DNA from: Fischerella sp. JS2
Lineage (GTDB): Bacteria; Cyanobacteriota; Cyanobacteriia; Cyanobacteriales; Nostocaceae
DNA length: 64,000 bases
Direction of reading: 5' to 3'
Assembly (NCBI RefSeq): GCF_032393985.1
Contig: NZ_CP135918.1
Location: forward strand, 5,581,724 to 5,645,723
Each line of letters starts with the position of its first letter. Position 1 is the stretch's first letter. A model generated the notes under the pieces. It was given only the letters and a program-made list of their open reading frames with translations. It was not told where the DNA came from and did not search any database. Below are positions 26,641 through 35,897 of the stretch, piece by piece. Made by a program: the position numbers and the translations under genes.

Positions 26641-26728
26641 TGGGGGAGTTCATGTATCTCCTTTCTCACGGTTCGGGGTTTTACTACTCCCCCAAACCCC
26701 ATGTTCTGAAAAGGGATCACCAAAGCTT

Positions 26729-27244
26729 ATGGGACTTTTTGACCAAATTATCAATGCGATCGACAATCCTAGCCAGCAAGGCAGTACAGGGCAGTTGGGT
26801 GATATCGTCAATACTGTAAAGCAGCTAAGTAATCGGACTGGTGCAGATCCTTCTACCATGCAATCAGTTATTGGTATTGTAGGTAGTTATGTACGTTCTG
26901 CTTTGCAACAAAAGCAAGCTCATGGTGGTAACGCAGAAGCGCAAGCTGTAGTTAATCAATACGGCGGTACTTCTCCCAGTTCCCAAGCTGTAAACTCTCT
27001 ATTTTCGCTAGGAATGCAACGACAGGTGGCTGAAACTGTTTCCCAGCGTACTGGCTTGGATGCTGGTATGATTGAGCAATTATTACCAGTGTTGGTTCCT
27101 ATAGTCCTGAATTTTTTGAAAACAGGTGCAAGTTCCCAATTAGGTGGGAACTCTGTCTTGAATTCTTTCCTAGATGCTGACAATGATGGTGATGTTGATA
27201 TTGCTGATGCGATGCAGATGGCAACTAGGTATTTAGGAAGATAA
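26729..27244 (+). CDS. DUF937 protein with a C-terminal calcium-loop motif
   Basis: 171 residues. The bulk is a DUF937 (YidB-like) helical domain beginning MGLFDQIINAIDNP, with repeated VxSxV segments and the internal GMIEQLLPVLVPIVLNFL. The last 25 residues carry DADNDGDVDIADAM, a DxDxDG calcium-binding loop of EF-hand/dockerin type. DUF937 proteins are of unknown function. The calcium loop suggests calcium-dependent folding or assembly. It stands alone, with a near-perfect inverted repeat just after the stop. Confidence 0.75.
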   Translation: MGLFDQIINAIDNPSQQGSTGQLGDIVNTVKQLSNRTGADPSTMQSVIGIVGSYVRSALQQKQAHGGNAEAQAVVNQYGGTSPSSQAVNSLFSLGMQRQVAETVSQRTGLDAGMIEQLLPVLVPIVLNFLKTGASSQLGGNSVLNSFLDADNDGDVDIADAMQMATRYLGR

Positions 27245-27262
27245 ATATTTTACTTATCCATA

Positions 27263-27302
27263 ACTCATAAATAATCGTACACAACAACGATTATTTGTGA
27301 GT
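27263..27302 (+). terminator. Inverted repeat after the DUF937 gene
   Basis: ACTCATAAATAATCG at 27263-27277 and its complement with one mismatch at 27288-27302, followed by a T-rich stretch (CTTTCTT). Located 20 bases after the stop. Plausible factor-independent terminator. Confidence 0.55.
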
Positions 27303-27478
27303 CTTTCTTATAAATCTTTAAAAACTCTCTTCCAACCCCCCCTACTGATTAAGGAAGATGTAATTATTTACATAATATTTATTTATGTTTTGAATTGTGC
27401 GATCGCTTATATAAAAACATAAAACAGGCTTTGTGCAAAGCTTTCAAGTTGTAGATTTATTGAAATTTTGCACTCCCT

Positions 27479-27510
27479 AATTATTCCTTGCAGAAATTGA
27501 AATTAAATTA
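27479..27510 (+). repeat. 32-bp direct repeat, copy 1
   Basis: Core GAAATTGAAATTAAATTA preceded by AATTATTCCTTGCA; it recurs at 27580-27611 with two mismatches. A hairpin lies between the copies, so a short hairpin-bearing segment may have been duplicated or inserted here. Confidence 0.7.
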
Positions 27511-27536
27511 GAGGTTATTTATGAAATCAACCAGTG

Positions 27537-27564
27537 GTGCGTTATGGCTTCAGCCTAACGCATC
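27537..27564. repeat. Dispersed hairpin between direct repeats
   Basis: GTGCGTTATGGCT and GCCTAACGCATC form an imperfect stem with a short loop. The same motif (TGCGTTAGGCTGAAGCCATAACGCA in complement) is a familiar dispersed element in cyanobacterial spacers, from memory. Confidence 0.5.
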
Positions 27565-27579
27565 TTACTTAAGATTTAC

Positions 27580-27611
27580 TAATTATTACTTGTAGAAATT
27601 GAAATTAAATT
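27580..27611 (+). repeat. 32-bp direct repeat, copy 2
   Basis: Second copy; it overlaps the stop codon of the EAD1-TPR gene on the minus strand, so the gene end and repeat share bases. Confidence 0.7.
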
Positions 27612-28824
27612 AAAGCCACCACAGGAATGAATTTAATTTTTTAATTTTCTCTCTTACTTTTTGATATTCTTCCATATTTCCTTGTCTTAAATAAAGATTT
27701 GATGCTTGTTCATAATTTGATATTGCATCCTGTTTTTTATTTTTATTATCATAAAATTGACCCTTGTTTTTGTAAAATAAAGCATTGTTAGGATTAATTT
27801 GAATAGCTCGGTTAATATCTTTAATAGCACCTTCGTTATCATTTAGTTTATCACGGACTATAGCGCGATTATTGTAGGAAAAAGCATCATTAGGATTAAT
27901 TTGAATAGCTTGATTATAATCTTTAATTGCACCTTGATAATCCTCTAAATCACCACGAGACCAACCACGATAGTAGTAGTAGTCAGCACCATTAGGATTG
28001 AGTTTAATCGCTTGATTATAATTTTCGATTGCACCTAAGTAATCGGCTAAATCGTGAAGAGACCTACCACGATTGTAGTGATAAGTATCAACATTAGGGT
28101 TGAGTGTAATCGCTTGATTGTAATCTTCTATGGCAGCTTGGTACTCACCTAAATTATAGTGACACATACCACGTCTATTGTAGTAATTAGCAACATTAGA
28201 GTTGAGTTTAATTGCTTGATTGAAATCTTCTATAGCAGCTTGATATTCACTTAAATTATAGCGAAATAAACCACGATTATAGTAATAATTATCATCATTA
28301 GGATTGAGTTTAATTGCTTGATTAAAATCTTCTATAGCAGCTTGATATTCACCTAAATTGTAGTGAGATAAACCACGATTGTAATAGTAATTAGCAATAT
28401 TAGGATTGAGTTTAATTGCTTGATTGAAATCTTCTATAGCAGCTTGATATTCACCTAAATTGTAGTGAGACAAACCACTGTTATTATAGTAGCCAGTATC
28501 ATTATGGTTGAGTTTAACAGCTTGTTGTTCAGCTTCCTTTTTTTTATGATAAGAATTTACTAAGAATTCTCGGGCAATAGCTTGCAAAAGCAAGTTTCCA
28601 GGATTGTTCTTACGTGCAGCACGTAATAGTTTTCCAACCCACCCCTCTGATTCTGCTCTTTTTATTAAGTTGAAGACAACAGTTTCTAAATTACCTTCTC
28701 CTGCAACTACTTCTAGATTTTTATTTAATTCAAATGATAACATCTGCTCTAATAATGCTTTAGTAGGGAAAGCATTAATCAAAGCTTCTTGTAGTCCCTT
28801 ACGCAAATCAGAAGATAAGTTCAT
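27610..28824 (-). CDS. EAD1-TPR protein (putative conflict-system sensor)
   Basis: 404 residues in two parts. Residues 1 to about 90 match the effector-associated domain 1 pattern: LRKGLQEALINAFPTKALLEQMLSF, then LETVVFNLIKRAESEGWVGKLLRAA and NPGN. EAD1 is a homotypic adaptor domain found in bacterial conflict systems. Residues about 103-385 are eight TPR units of 34 residues (YYNRGL...LGEYQAAIEDFNQAIKLNPN), several nearly identical at DNA level. It lies about 110 bases downstream of a gene carrying the same domain on a CHAT protease, so the TPR protein is probably the sensor or scaffold that recruits the protease. Confidence 0.75.
   Translation of the reverse strand: MNLSSDLRKGLQEALINAFPTKALLEQMLSFELNKNLEVVAGEGNLETVVFNLIKRAESEGWVGKLLRAARKNNPGNLLLQAIAREFLVNSYHKKKEAEQQAVKLNHNDTGYYNNSGLSHYNLGEYQAAIEDFNQAIKLNPNIANYYYNRGLSHYNLGEYQAAIEDFNQAIKLNPNDDNYYYNRGLFRYNLSEYQAAIEDFNQAIKLNSNVANYYNRRGMCHYNLGEYQAAIEDYNQAITLNPNVDTYHYNRGRSLHDLADYLGAIENYNQAIKLNPNGADYYYYRGWSRGDLEDYQGAIKDYNQAIQINPNDAFSYNNRAIVRDKLNDNEGAIKDINRAIQINPNNALFYKNKGQFYDNKNKKQDAISNYEQASNLYLRQGNMEEYQKVREKIKKLNSFLWWL
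28100..28510 (-). repeat. 102-bp coding tandem repeat (TPR array)
   Basis: The central TPR units are encoded by consecutive 102-bp blocks that share long identical runs, such as ATTGCTTGATT and TCTATAGCAGCTTGATATTC on the plus strand. The similarity suggests recent expansion by slippage or unequal recombination. Confidence 0.65.
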
Positions 28825-28934
28825 ATTTTAAATCCAACTATTTCGATGCTTAAAAAGTAGGCATATTAGGAGTTTTTACCCTTGCTTGATAACTATATGA
28901 GGAAAATCTCTAGCTTTTTTTGCTGCTAACTTTT

Positions 28935-29822
28935 CTATTTTGTTTTCAAGACTGGTATTGACCCTTGTGAAGGATTTTCTAGCATAATGGCAGTCCTACC
29001 TTCTTTAAAGGCTCTTTGGAACACATCTTGACTACCAGAATTTTTGTAACCCAACCCGTCATAAAACCCTTGAGCAAATGCGATCGCTGCTTTGTCTTTT
29101 ATTGGGTTGTTCATACTAATAACATAATTAATATGCTGCCTAATCGCCTCAGCAGGTTGTTGTGAATAACAAGCGTTCAGCAACACGCATTGAACATAAT
29201 CAGTGTGTAATTCAAAAAGTGATGCTAAACCTTCAGGTGAAACTGGTTTATTGTTTCCCCCATCATCTTCTAACACTAAGCTGCCATCTGCTTGGCCATG
29301 TCCACAAAAATGAACAATTTGAGGTTGTTCTTCTGCGATCGCGCGACGAATATCTTGAGGACGTACAGCAGTTCTCAGACGAATTTCAAATAAATTTCGT
29401 CTTAGAGATCGTCGTATAGCTTCCTCGATTTCTCGAATCTCTTTATCCAAACGTAATCCATGAGGAATAGCTGCCAAAATTAATATTTTCTGCTGCTGAT
29501 TTGGTTGTGTAGGAGGTTCGGGAAAAGGAGCAGGTGGTACTATGAATGAGCTTTCTGTTAACAGTTCTTCCGTAATAGCTTTTAAATTGGAGTTTCCAGG
29601 ATTTGACTGACATGCAGCACGAACTAAATTTTCAACCCATCCCTGAGAATCTGCTACTTTGATTAAATTAAACACAACTGTTGCTAAACTACCTCCTCCA
29701 ACAATTGCATCTAGGCTTTTATCTAATTCAAATGACAACATCTGCTCTAGAGATGCTGTAGTTGGAAAAGCATCAATTAAAGCTTCTTGTAGTTTTTTAC
29801 GTTGTGGACCAGATAAACCCAT
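28935..29822 (-). CDS. EAD1-CHAT caspase-like protease
   Basis: 295 residues from the ATG at 29822 (AGGATG about 12 bases upstream; an ATG 12 bases earlier sits on the ribosome site). Residues 5-90 are an EAD1 adaptor, about 60 percent alike by eye to that of the neighbour (LEQMLSFELDKSLDAI, VVFNLIKVADSQGWV, NPGN). A Pro-rich linker follows. Residues 110-285 form a CHAT caspase-fold protease with the catalytic His175 in HFCGHG and Cys218 in LLNACYS, followed by SMNNPIKDKAAIAFAQGFYDGLG. CHAT proteases act as effectors in bacterial immunity and programmed cell death. The cleavage target is unknown. Confidence 0.8.
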   Translation of the reverse strand: MGLSGPQRKKLQEALIDAFPTTASLEQMLSFELDKSLDAIVGGGSLATVVFNLIKVADSQGWVENLVRAACQSNPGNSNLKAITEELLTESSFIVPPAPFPEPPTQPNQQQKILILAAIPHGLRLDKEIREIEEAIRRSLRRNLFEIRLRTAVRPQDIRRAIAEEQPQIVHFCGHGQADGSLVLEDDGGNNKPVSPEGLASLFELHTDYVQCVLLNACYSQQPAEAIRQHINYVISMNNPIKDKAAIAFAQGFYDGLGYKNSGSQDVFQRAFKEGRTAIMLENPSQGSIPVLKTK

Positions 29823-29899
29823 ACTTATCAACATCCTATATTTTCAATACAAGTTGAGAATGATTGTGGTTGGTTGCAAGCGATCGCTGAACCACCCGA

Positions 29900-30082
29900 T
29901 TACGGCTTAGTTACTTTGTCTGTGTTCACAATCTCACCAGCTTCAAAATCAGATGTAGAAGCATCGTTAATTTTCAGCCATTGCTCAATTAGTTCTGTCA
30001 CTACTTGGCTCATCTTTAGTCCCCTCAGAGCGCAAGTCGAGTGGAACTGTCGCTTAAGATCATCCGGGATACTAATGTGCAT
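29900..30082 (-). CDS. Ribbon-helix-helix DNA-binding protein
   Basis: 60 residues. MHISIPDDLKRQFHSTCALRGLKMSQVVTELIEQW reads as a ribbon-helix-helix fold of Arc/ParG type: an N-terminal strand (HISIP), a first helix, a GLKMSQ turn and a second helix. The tail is acidic and probably disordered. It is 78 bases upstream of the EAD1-CHAT gene and in the same direction, so it may regulate the pair by binding the repeated upstream motif. Antitoxin-like function is an alternative; no toxin partner is visible. Confidence 0.7.
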   Translation of the reverse strand: MHISIPDDLKRQFHSTCALRGLKMSQVVTELIEQWLKINDASTSDFEAGEIVNTDKVTKP

Positions 30083-30139
30083 AGATAAATAAACGATAAT
30101 GGTTACAAGAATCTACACAAAACTACAAATGAACAAAAT
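30075..30139. promoter_or_regulatory. RHH upstream motif, copy 1
   Basis: Contains ATGTGCATA (covering the RHH start codon on the complement), AACGATAAT, and ACACAAAACTACAAATGAACAAA. The same set of words recurs in the same order at 30207-30255. Candidate operator or promoter of the RHH gene. Confidence 0.5.
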
Positions 30140-30206
30140 TGAATTCCAGAAAAACCCTCGGCTAATTCCTACCTTGTCGCGGTTTCCTGGTTAATCGCTT
30201 AATTAT

Positions 30207-30255
30207 ATGTGCATAAGCGATAATACTATTTGCACAAAATCACAAATGTACAAAC
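30207..30255. promoter_or_regulatory. RHH upstream motif, copy 2 (duplicated)
   Basis: ATGTGCATA, AGCGATAAT and GCACAAAATCACAAATGTACAAA repeat the copy 1 words with shorter spacing. On the minus strand it carries ATGCACATA followed at once by TAA, so the start of the RHH gene was duplicated with the motif. It may be a second operator. Confidence 0.5.
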
Positions 30256-30406
30256 CTATATTCTTATAGGGGTAAACAAGATCAATTTATGCACTTACGG
30301 GTAAATTCCTGTATGTATAATTGTGAGTTTATACCGTTTCAATATCAGTCTGATAACATTTGGCGACTAGTGGTTCATCAAATTGATTTTGATAGGTGAG
30401 CCAGAT

Positions 30407-30431
30407 CCCCGACTTTTCAAAAAAGTCGGGG
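30407..30431. repeat. Palindrome CCCCGACTTTT/AAAAGTCGGGG
   Basis: Perfect 11-bp stem with a three-base loop. Of a kind often dispersed in cyanobacterial spacers. It could also terminate transcription coming from the left. Confidence 0.6.
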
Positions 30432-30729
30432 TCTGACGCCTGACAAAGAGTCAAAAGCTATGTGGTCGAGTACTAGGCTACTACTGGACTAGATGAGTTG
30501 AACAATAAATAAGGCTGGAATTTTTTAAGGTTCCTCCTAAATGAGAATTTGTTGAGAAATCCATAATTTATTGCTCATTCACCTTTCATCTTTTTATACC
30601 AAGTTTCTTAGAGTTCAATCATCTTTCAGCACAATCTACAGGACGTAATCATAATCAAGTTACATCCTTTAGCCCTGCTTCTACTAGCTAAAAACTTGAT
30701 TGTGATTTTATAATTGCGAAAATTAATCG

Positions 30730-31526
30730 ATGAGTTCTTTCAAACTTGACCAACTTCTCACTAATTTACAGACTGTAATTACTTATCAGGATTTAGCAAC
30801 TGGAGAGGTTCTTTTTTATCAGAACGATCCTGCGACAGCAATCTTTGCAGTAGAATCTGGACGAATTAAGCTGGTTCATTATACGGAAGCAGGAAAAACT
30901 GTTATATCAAGTTCGGTTAATCACTTAGAATAAAAAACCTCACAAGAACAGCCCCTTCACCCCTAATCCCCACTCCCTTAGGGGAGTGGGGCCCCCGAGT
31001 TCCCCAGAGGGGACCCCCCATCCCCTCTCCTTAGCAAGAACAGGGGTGCCGAAGGCGGGGTGAGGTAAAAGGGAATTGTAAGTAATCATGCGAACTTGAT
31101 ATTAATCATTACTCTATTTCAGTTGGAGAGTACTTTGCTGAAGTTGCACTGTTTAATAATGTTTATGTTTGCACAGCGATCGCAGAACTCCCCTCACGAA
31201 TAATTTCGTTCCCCAAGCAGCTATTTTTAACTGCACTACAGCAGAATTATGACTTGTCAAGTACTTTTACAGAACAACTAGCACGTCGATTGCACTACAC
31301 AAAGCTGCTGGAGTTGCGGGGTATTCGTTCTGCTAGCGCTCGGGTAATGCACTACCTGCGTGTGATTGCTTCTCCCAATCAGAAAACAGTCAAGTTAGAT
31401 CGCCCTTTAAAAGAAATTGCTAGCGATATCGGTATCAGTGCCGAAGTTTTATACCGTACTTTGAAGAAACTACAAAGCGATCGCTTAATTACTAGAATCA
31501 AACGCAAAATTACTATTAATAAGTGA
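30730..31526 (+). pseudogene. Crp/Fnr-type regulator broken by a MITE
   Basis: The N-terminal part (67 codons) encodes the start of a cyclic-nucleotide-like domain: ATGEVLFYQNDPATAIFAVES, then GRIKLVHYTEAGKT. It stops a few codons after a 197-bp insertion begins. Removing the insertion plus a TTA duplication gives GKTVNHYSISVGEYFAEVALFNN, a perfectly continuous frame that runs to the C-terminal helix-turn-helix (LKEIASDIGISAEVLYRTLKKL). The restored protein would be about 198 residues. A downstream ATG frame could still make the DNA-binding part alone, but the sensor domain is lost. Confidence 0.85.
30905..31101. mobile_element. 197-bp MITE
   Basis: Terminal inverted repeats begin TATCAAGTTCG on both ends and extend imperfectly inward through a region reading ATTACTTA and ACCTCAC. 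The middle is GC rich and strongly palindromic. It is flanked by TTA at 30902-30904 and 31102-31104, a 3-bp target duplication. There is no coding capacity, so transposition would need an enzyme in trans. Confidence 0.8.
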
Positions 31527-32189
31527 TGATAAAGCTTACACCATATGAGCAGATATTTTATTAATTCTTCAGAAACTTAATTAGTTTTAATATTAGTGGT
31601 CATATTAACATCAGACTGAAACACTAGACAGAATTTCTATCGTACCTTCTGGCAAAAAATTCAGTTAATTGCATATATGATTATTGGTTAAAAATTAATA
31701 TTGTTTATGTAAAGCAGAGATATGAATTGTAAACATATATGAAAACATGATTCTAGTCATGTGAATTAAATAGCCAAGAAGATAAGCTCAACCTGATAAG
31801 GATTTCTTTCAACTACCTTGCCCTTGTCTATCGATCTTCAATTTCAGTTTGGCTAATAGCTACTCAGAGGTCAGTACATTGGATGAAATAAATTCGTTTA
31901 CTAGACTGCATGAGAAGTCTTAGATACTTCTGTGCTGGTTTGATGCAACTATGAATTTTCTGCACATTGACAATTTCAGGTATGAATTCTATTGTGATTT
32001 GGTGCCGAATGGCGAATGCTACCTTTGGTTATGCCACACTTAACCGAATTAGTAGCGATCGCTCTCGGTAGAATCATTACAACTTTTTCTACACTTACAC
32101 TGGCTGAATAATTCAAATTAAACACTCTTAAGCCAACGGCTGATGCTAGCTAGCACAAATAATTTTTTAGAGTCGATCCTAATATTTTT
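31527..32189. other. Gene-free spacer
   Basis: About 660 bases between the regulator remnant and the DUF4079 gene. One HIP1 octamer near 32056 and no gene-like frame. I see no clear RNA element. Confidence 0.4.
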
Positions 32190-32924
32190 ATGGAACTCAA
32201 AGATTTCTTTGCATTGTTGCATCCTGCACTAGCAGTTGGGTTTGTTTTTCCTCTAATTGGTATAGTTGTGAATTTTGCTTGGCAGGTTCGCCAACGTCGC
32301 CTGCAAACTGTATCTGGGGGTAAAAGTAAAATTCCTCCCGTTGTTGGCAAAGAGCATGTTCAGTTAGGACGAATTTTGAGTGGGGCTGTGGTGACAATTA
32401 CTTTGCTAGGGCTTGCTTACTCAATTTTTGCCAAAATGCTTGAAAGTCAAGTACGGACAACCGAACCTCTGCGTTTCATCTTTGTAATTGCTATATGTGT
32501 CGCCACCGCTTCCTCTGTGTTCATCCTTTATATGGCAAAAACACGGGCATGGCGATGTATATTTGCTACTTTAACAGGGATGGGGTTAATTTTGTTGGGT
32601 TCTCAGCCAGAAGTTTTTCGCAGAGGAAATGAGTGGTACGTATCTCACTATTACTACGGTATCACTGTTGCTATGCTAATGATTTTTTCGTTAGCGATTG
32701 TACAAGAAATCTACCAGGATCGGACTAATCGCTGGCGGATGGTTCACATTTTTTTGAACTGCATTGCTGTTTTATTGTTCATTGGACAAGGAATAACCGG
32801 AACACGAGACTTACTAGAAATTCCCCTTAGTTGGCAGGAATCATATATACAACAGCTTTATGAGCAGCAGTGTCAGACAAAACCATGTACGATTCACTTT
32901 AATACTCCACCTGGTAAGCTTTAA
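32190..32924 (+). CDS. DUF4079 membrane protein
   Basis: 244 residues with about six transmembrane helices. Features include LLHPALAVGFVFPLIGIVVNF at the start and VHIFLNCIAVLLFIGQGITGTRDLL at the end, with conserved His residues in the second pattern typical of cytochrome b561/DUF4079 proteins. It is largely restricted to phototrophs and is expected in the thylakoid or plasma membrane, but its redox role is unproven. A DUF4079 call is by memory of the family pattern. Confidence 0.75.
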   Translation: MELKDFFALLHPALAVGFVFPLIGIVVNFAWQVRQRRLQTVSGGKSKIPPVVGKEHVQLGRILSGAVVTITLLGLAYSIFAKMLESQVRTTEPLRFIFVIAICVATASSVFILYMAKTRAWRCIFATLTGMGLILLGSQPEVFRRGNEWYVSHYYYGITVAMLMIFSLAIVQEIYQDRTNRWRMVHIFLNCIAVLLFIGQGITGTRDLLEIPLSWQESYIQQLYEQQCQTKPCTIHFNTPPGKL

Positions 32925-32963
32925 TTTGCTTTTTCCAAGGGTTTGATGAGAATATCACATTTA

Positions 32964-35711
32964 TTATTTATACCGCCACAACTGTATTTGTTGCTTGCTG
33001 CCTTCATCTTTGGCGATCGCTTCTTGATCTTTGTGTATTTCTGGTTCTTGATATTGTGCTTTATACTCACCAAATTGCTGGATCAGTTTAGCAACTAAGC
33101 CTGTCCATCCTGTTTGATGACTAGCTCCTATTCCGGCTCCATTATCACCATGAAAGTACTCATGGAATAAAATTAAATCCTGCCAATGGGGATCAGTTTG
33201 AAATTTCTGTGTTCCACCATAAACAGGTCGTTGACCAGACTCATCTTTTAAAAAAATTCTGGTTAACCTTTGAGATAATTCTGATGCGACTTCCCAAAGT
33301 GTGATCATTTGACCAGAACCTGTAGGACATTCTACTTTGAAATCATCCCCCAGGTAATAATGAAATTTTTGCAGAGATTCAATTAGTAAGAAATTCACCG
33401 GAAACCAAATCGGACCACGCCAATTAGAATTACCACCAAATAAACCACTACTAGATTCAGCCGGTTCATAATCTACACGAAATTGGCAACCATTGACATT
33501 AAAAATGTAGGGATGTTCGGCGTGAAATCTCGACAGGGCGCGAATTCCGTAGGAACTTAAAAACTCGCTTTCATCCAGCATTTTTTGCAAAATACTTCTT
33601 AGCTTATCCCTAGAAACGATCGCTAGTAATCTTCTCGCACCGATTCCTTTAGTTTCCATACAAGCTACATTTTGCCGTAGGTCAGGACGATTTTGGATGA
33701 ACCATTCCAACCGCTTTTTAAAGCCGGGAAGCATATTTAAGGTTTCTGGTTCAAGTGTTTCAATGGCAAATAAGGGAATTAATCCCACCATTGACCGCAC
33801 TTTTAAGGTAATCTGCTTTTGCGGTAAATGCAGTACATCATAGTAAAAACCATCTGATTCATTCCATAAACTAGCTTCCAATTCACCAATTTTGTTCATT
33901 GCATCGGCAATGTAGAGGAAATGCTCAAAGAATTTGGTGGCAATGTCTTCGTAAATAGGATTAGTCTTGGCTAATTCTAAAGCAATCGCTAACATATTTA
34001 AACAATACATTCCCATCCAACTTGTACCGTCAGATTGGTCAATATGTCCGCCTGTAGGTAAAGCTGCACTGCGATCAAATACACCAATATTATCTAACCC
34101 TAAAAAGCCTCCTTGAAAGACATTATTACCCTCAGCATCCTTACGATTTACCCACCAGGTAAAATTGAGCATGAGCTTCTGAAATACCCGCTCTAAAAAC
34201 TGTCTGTCTGCTCGTCCATATATCTTCTGTTCAATCTTATAAATTCGCCAAGTTGCCCAAGCATGAACAGGCGGATTAACATCACTAAATTTCCACTCAT
34301 AGGCAGGAATTTGCCCATTAGGATGCATATACCATTCCCGCGTTAAAACATCCAATTGATACTTAGCAAAATCCGGATCAATCATTGCTAAAGGAATTGC
34401 ATGGAATGCTAAATCCCAAGCAGCAAACCAGGGATATTCCCATTTATCAGGCATAGAAAGAATATCTTCATTGTAGAGATGAAACCACTCTTGATTTCTA
34501 CCATTTTGACGTTCAGGCGGAGGGGTTGGCGTGTTGCGATCGCCTTTGAGCCAATTCTCTACAATATAGTGGTAAAATTGCTTACTCCAAAGCATCCCCG
34601 CAAAGGCTTGACGCTGCACATTCCGCATATCTTCACTCAAAGGAAATGGGGTAATGCGCTGATAAAATGCATCTGCTTCCTGTTGTCGCTTTAAAAGATT
34701 TCTATCAAATTCTTTGCCAAATGGCTCAACTAAATTAGGTACATTACTTAGCCGCAATTTAATAGTTTGATTTTCACCAGCACCAATATTTAATACATAA
34801 TCAGCAGATGCCTTCGTACCAAATTTTTCAGGATTTACTGCTGATTTTTGACCATTGACGATATAGTCATTTATGGCATCTTTGACATAAGCGGATGGAT
34901 TGGGAGAACCAAATAATCGCTCTGTATTTGTTTCGTTTTCTGTAAACAGAATTTCTGTTACTTCCTGGCAATACAACCACCGCTTTCCTAAACTTGGATG
35001 AAATGCTTCAATGATATTGAAACTATTACCTGATTGCATCTCTTTTAAAGTAGGTTTATCTGTATCTCCGTTCCAAGCCCAAGTATTACGAAACCAGAGG
35101 GTAGGTAACAGGTGCAGGGTCTTAGCTGCTGCACCCCGATTGATTACTTTAATTTGGATGAGAATATCTTCAGCAGAATACTTAGCGTATTCTACAAAAA
35201 CATCAAAATAACGATTGTCATTAAATACGCCTGTATCTAACAATTCAAATTCTAGTTCTCGACGACTTCGGCGTTGATTTTCTGCAACTAATTGCGAGTA
35301 AGGAAAAGCTGTTTGCGGATATTTATACAGCGCCTTCATGTAGGAATGGGTAGGGGTATTATCTAAATAAAAGTAATATTCTTTGACATCTTCGCCGTGA
35401 TTACCTTCACTGCCAGTTAGCCCAAAAAATCTTTCTTTGAGAATAGCATCTTCACCATTCCAAAGGGCGATCGCAAAACAAAGGCGCTGATGATTATCAG
35501 AAATACCAAAAATACCGTCTTCCCCCCAACGGTATGCACGAGAACGGGCTTGATCGTGAGTAAAATAGTCCCACGCAGTACCATGCGGGCTGTAGTCCTC
35601 GCGTACCGTTCCCCACTGGCGATCGCTCAAATATGGCCCCCATCTCCGCCAATGGGCGACGTGATTCAAAGCTTCTGCTAATCTAATTTCTTCTTGGGTT
35701 GGAATTGTCAT
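32964..35711 (-). CDS. Glycoside hydrolase family 63-type glucosidase
   Basis: 915 residues. The N-terminal [21 protein letters not shown] is characteristic of the bacterial GH63/MGH-like enzymes. The (alpha/alpha)6 barrel follows with [23 protein letters not shown], and [13 protein letters not shown], and in the C-terminal part [18 protein letters not shown]. The two acids of the site lie in the AWDLAF Asp region and in the Glu of the C-terminal region near DGTSWMG or PAESSSG; the exact residues are not certain. It hydrolyses alpha-glucosidic or mannosylglycerate-type linkages, so a role in compatible-solute or storage-sugar turnover is plausible. No signal peptide is visible, so it is cytoplasmic. 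Confidence 0.8.
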   Translation of the reverse strand: MTIPTQEEIRLAEALNHVAHWRRWGPYLSDRQWGTVREDYSPHGTAWDYFTHDQARSRAYRWGEDGIFGISDNHQRLCFAIALWNGEDAILKERFFGLTGSEGNHGEDVKEYYFYLDNTPTHSYMKALYKYPQTAFPYSQLVAENQRRSRRELEFELLDTGVFNDNRYFDVFVEYAKYSAEDILIQIKVINRGAAAKTLHLLPTLWFRNTWAWNGDTDKPTLKEMQSGNSFNIIEAFHPSLGKRWLYCQEVTEILFTENETNTERLFGSPNPSAYVKDAINDYIVNGQKSAVNPEKFGTKASADYVLNIGAGENQTIKLRLSNVPNLVEPFGKEFDRNLLKRQQEADAFYQRITPFPLSEDMRNVQRQAFAGMLWSKQFYHYIVENWLKGDRNTPTPPPERQNGRNQEWFHLYNEDILSMPDKWEYPWFAAWDLAFHAIPLAMIDPDFAKYQLDVLTREWYMHPNGQIPAYEWKFSDVNPPVHAWATWRIYKIEQKIYGRADRQFLERVFQKLMLNFTWWVNRKDAEGNNVFQGGFLGLDNIGVFDRSAALPTGGHIDQSDGTSWMGMYCLNMLAIALELAKTNPIYEDIATKFFEHFLYIADAMNKIGELEASLWNESDGFYYDVLHLPQKQITLKVRSMVGLIPLFAIETLEPETLNMLPGFKKRLEWFIQNRPDLRQNVACMETKGIGARRLLAIVSRDKLRSILQKMLDESEFLSSYGIRALSRFHAEHPYIFNVNGCQFRVDYEPAESSSGLFGGNSNWRGPIWFPVNFLLIESLQKFHYYLGDDFKVECPTGSGQMITLWEVASELSQRLTRIFLKDESGQRPVYGGTQKFQTDPHWQDLILFHEYFHGDNGAGIGASHQTGWTGLVAKLIQQFGEYKAQYQEPEIHKDQEAIAKDEGSKQQIQLWRYK

Positions 35712-35897
35712 AATTTCACCCTGTGCATATCTGCACTTTAGTTTAGTTAATTTGCTATTTGAAGTATCATCTTTTTGCTGGAAACAGGGCTGAAGTTCTG
35801 ATGAGAATTGCTATGTGATTTGATGAATAAAAATTTAGAGTCAACTTAGGGAAAACTTATATAGCAGTCCGAAATAATTCATAGACAGCTATATCCC

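Larger units (their letters stand above)
27245..27609. other. Intergenic region with small duplicated repeats
   Basis: About 365 bases with no gene. It contains an imperfect stem-loop after the DUF937 gene (27263-27302), a dispersed hairpin (27537-27564), and two copies of a 32-base direct repeat, described separately. Confidence 0.5.
30083..30729. other. Intergenic region upstream of the RHH gene
   Basis: About 650 bases, no full gene. It holds a duplicated RHH upstream motif, a palindrome at 30407-30431 and AT-rich DNA. The next gene is a broken Crp/Fnr regulator. Confidence 0.5.

Noticed and set aside
32190-32397. Minus-strand frames opposite the DUF4079 gene
   Set aside because: Shadow of the DUF4079 gene.
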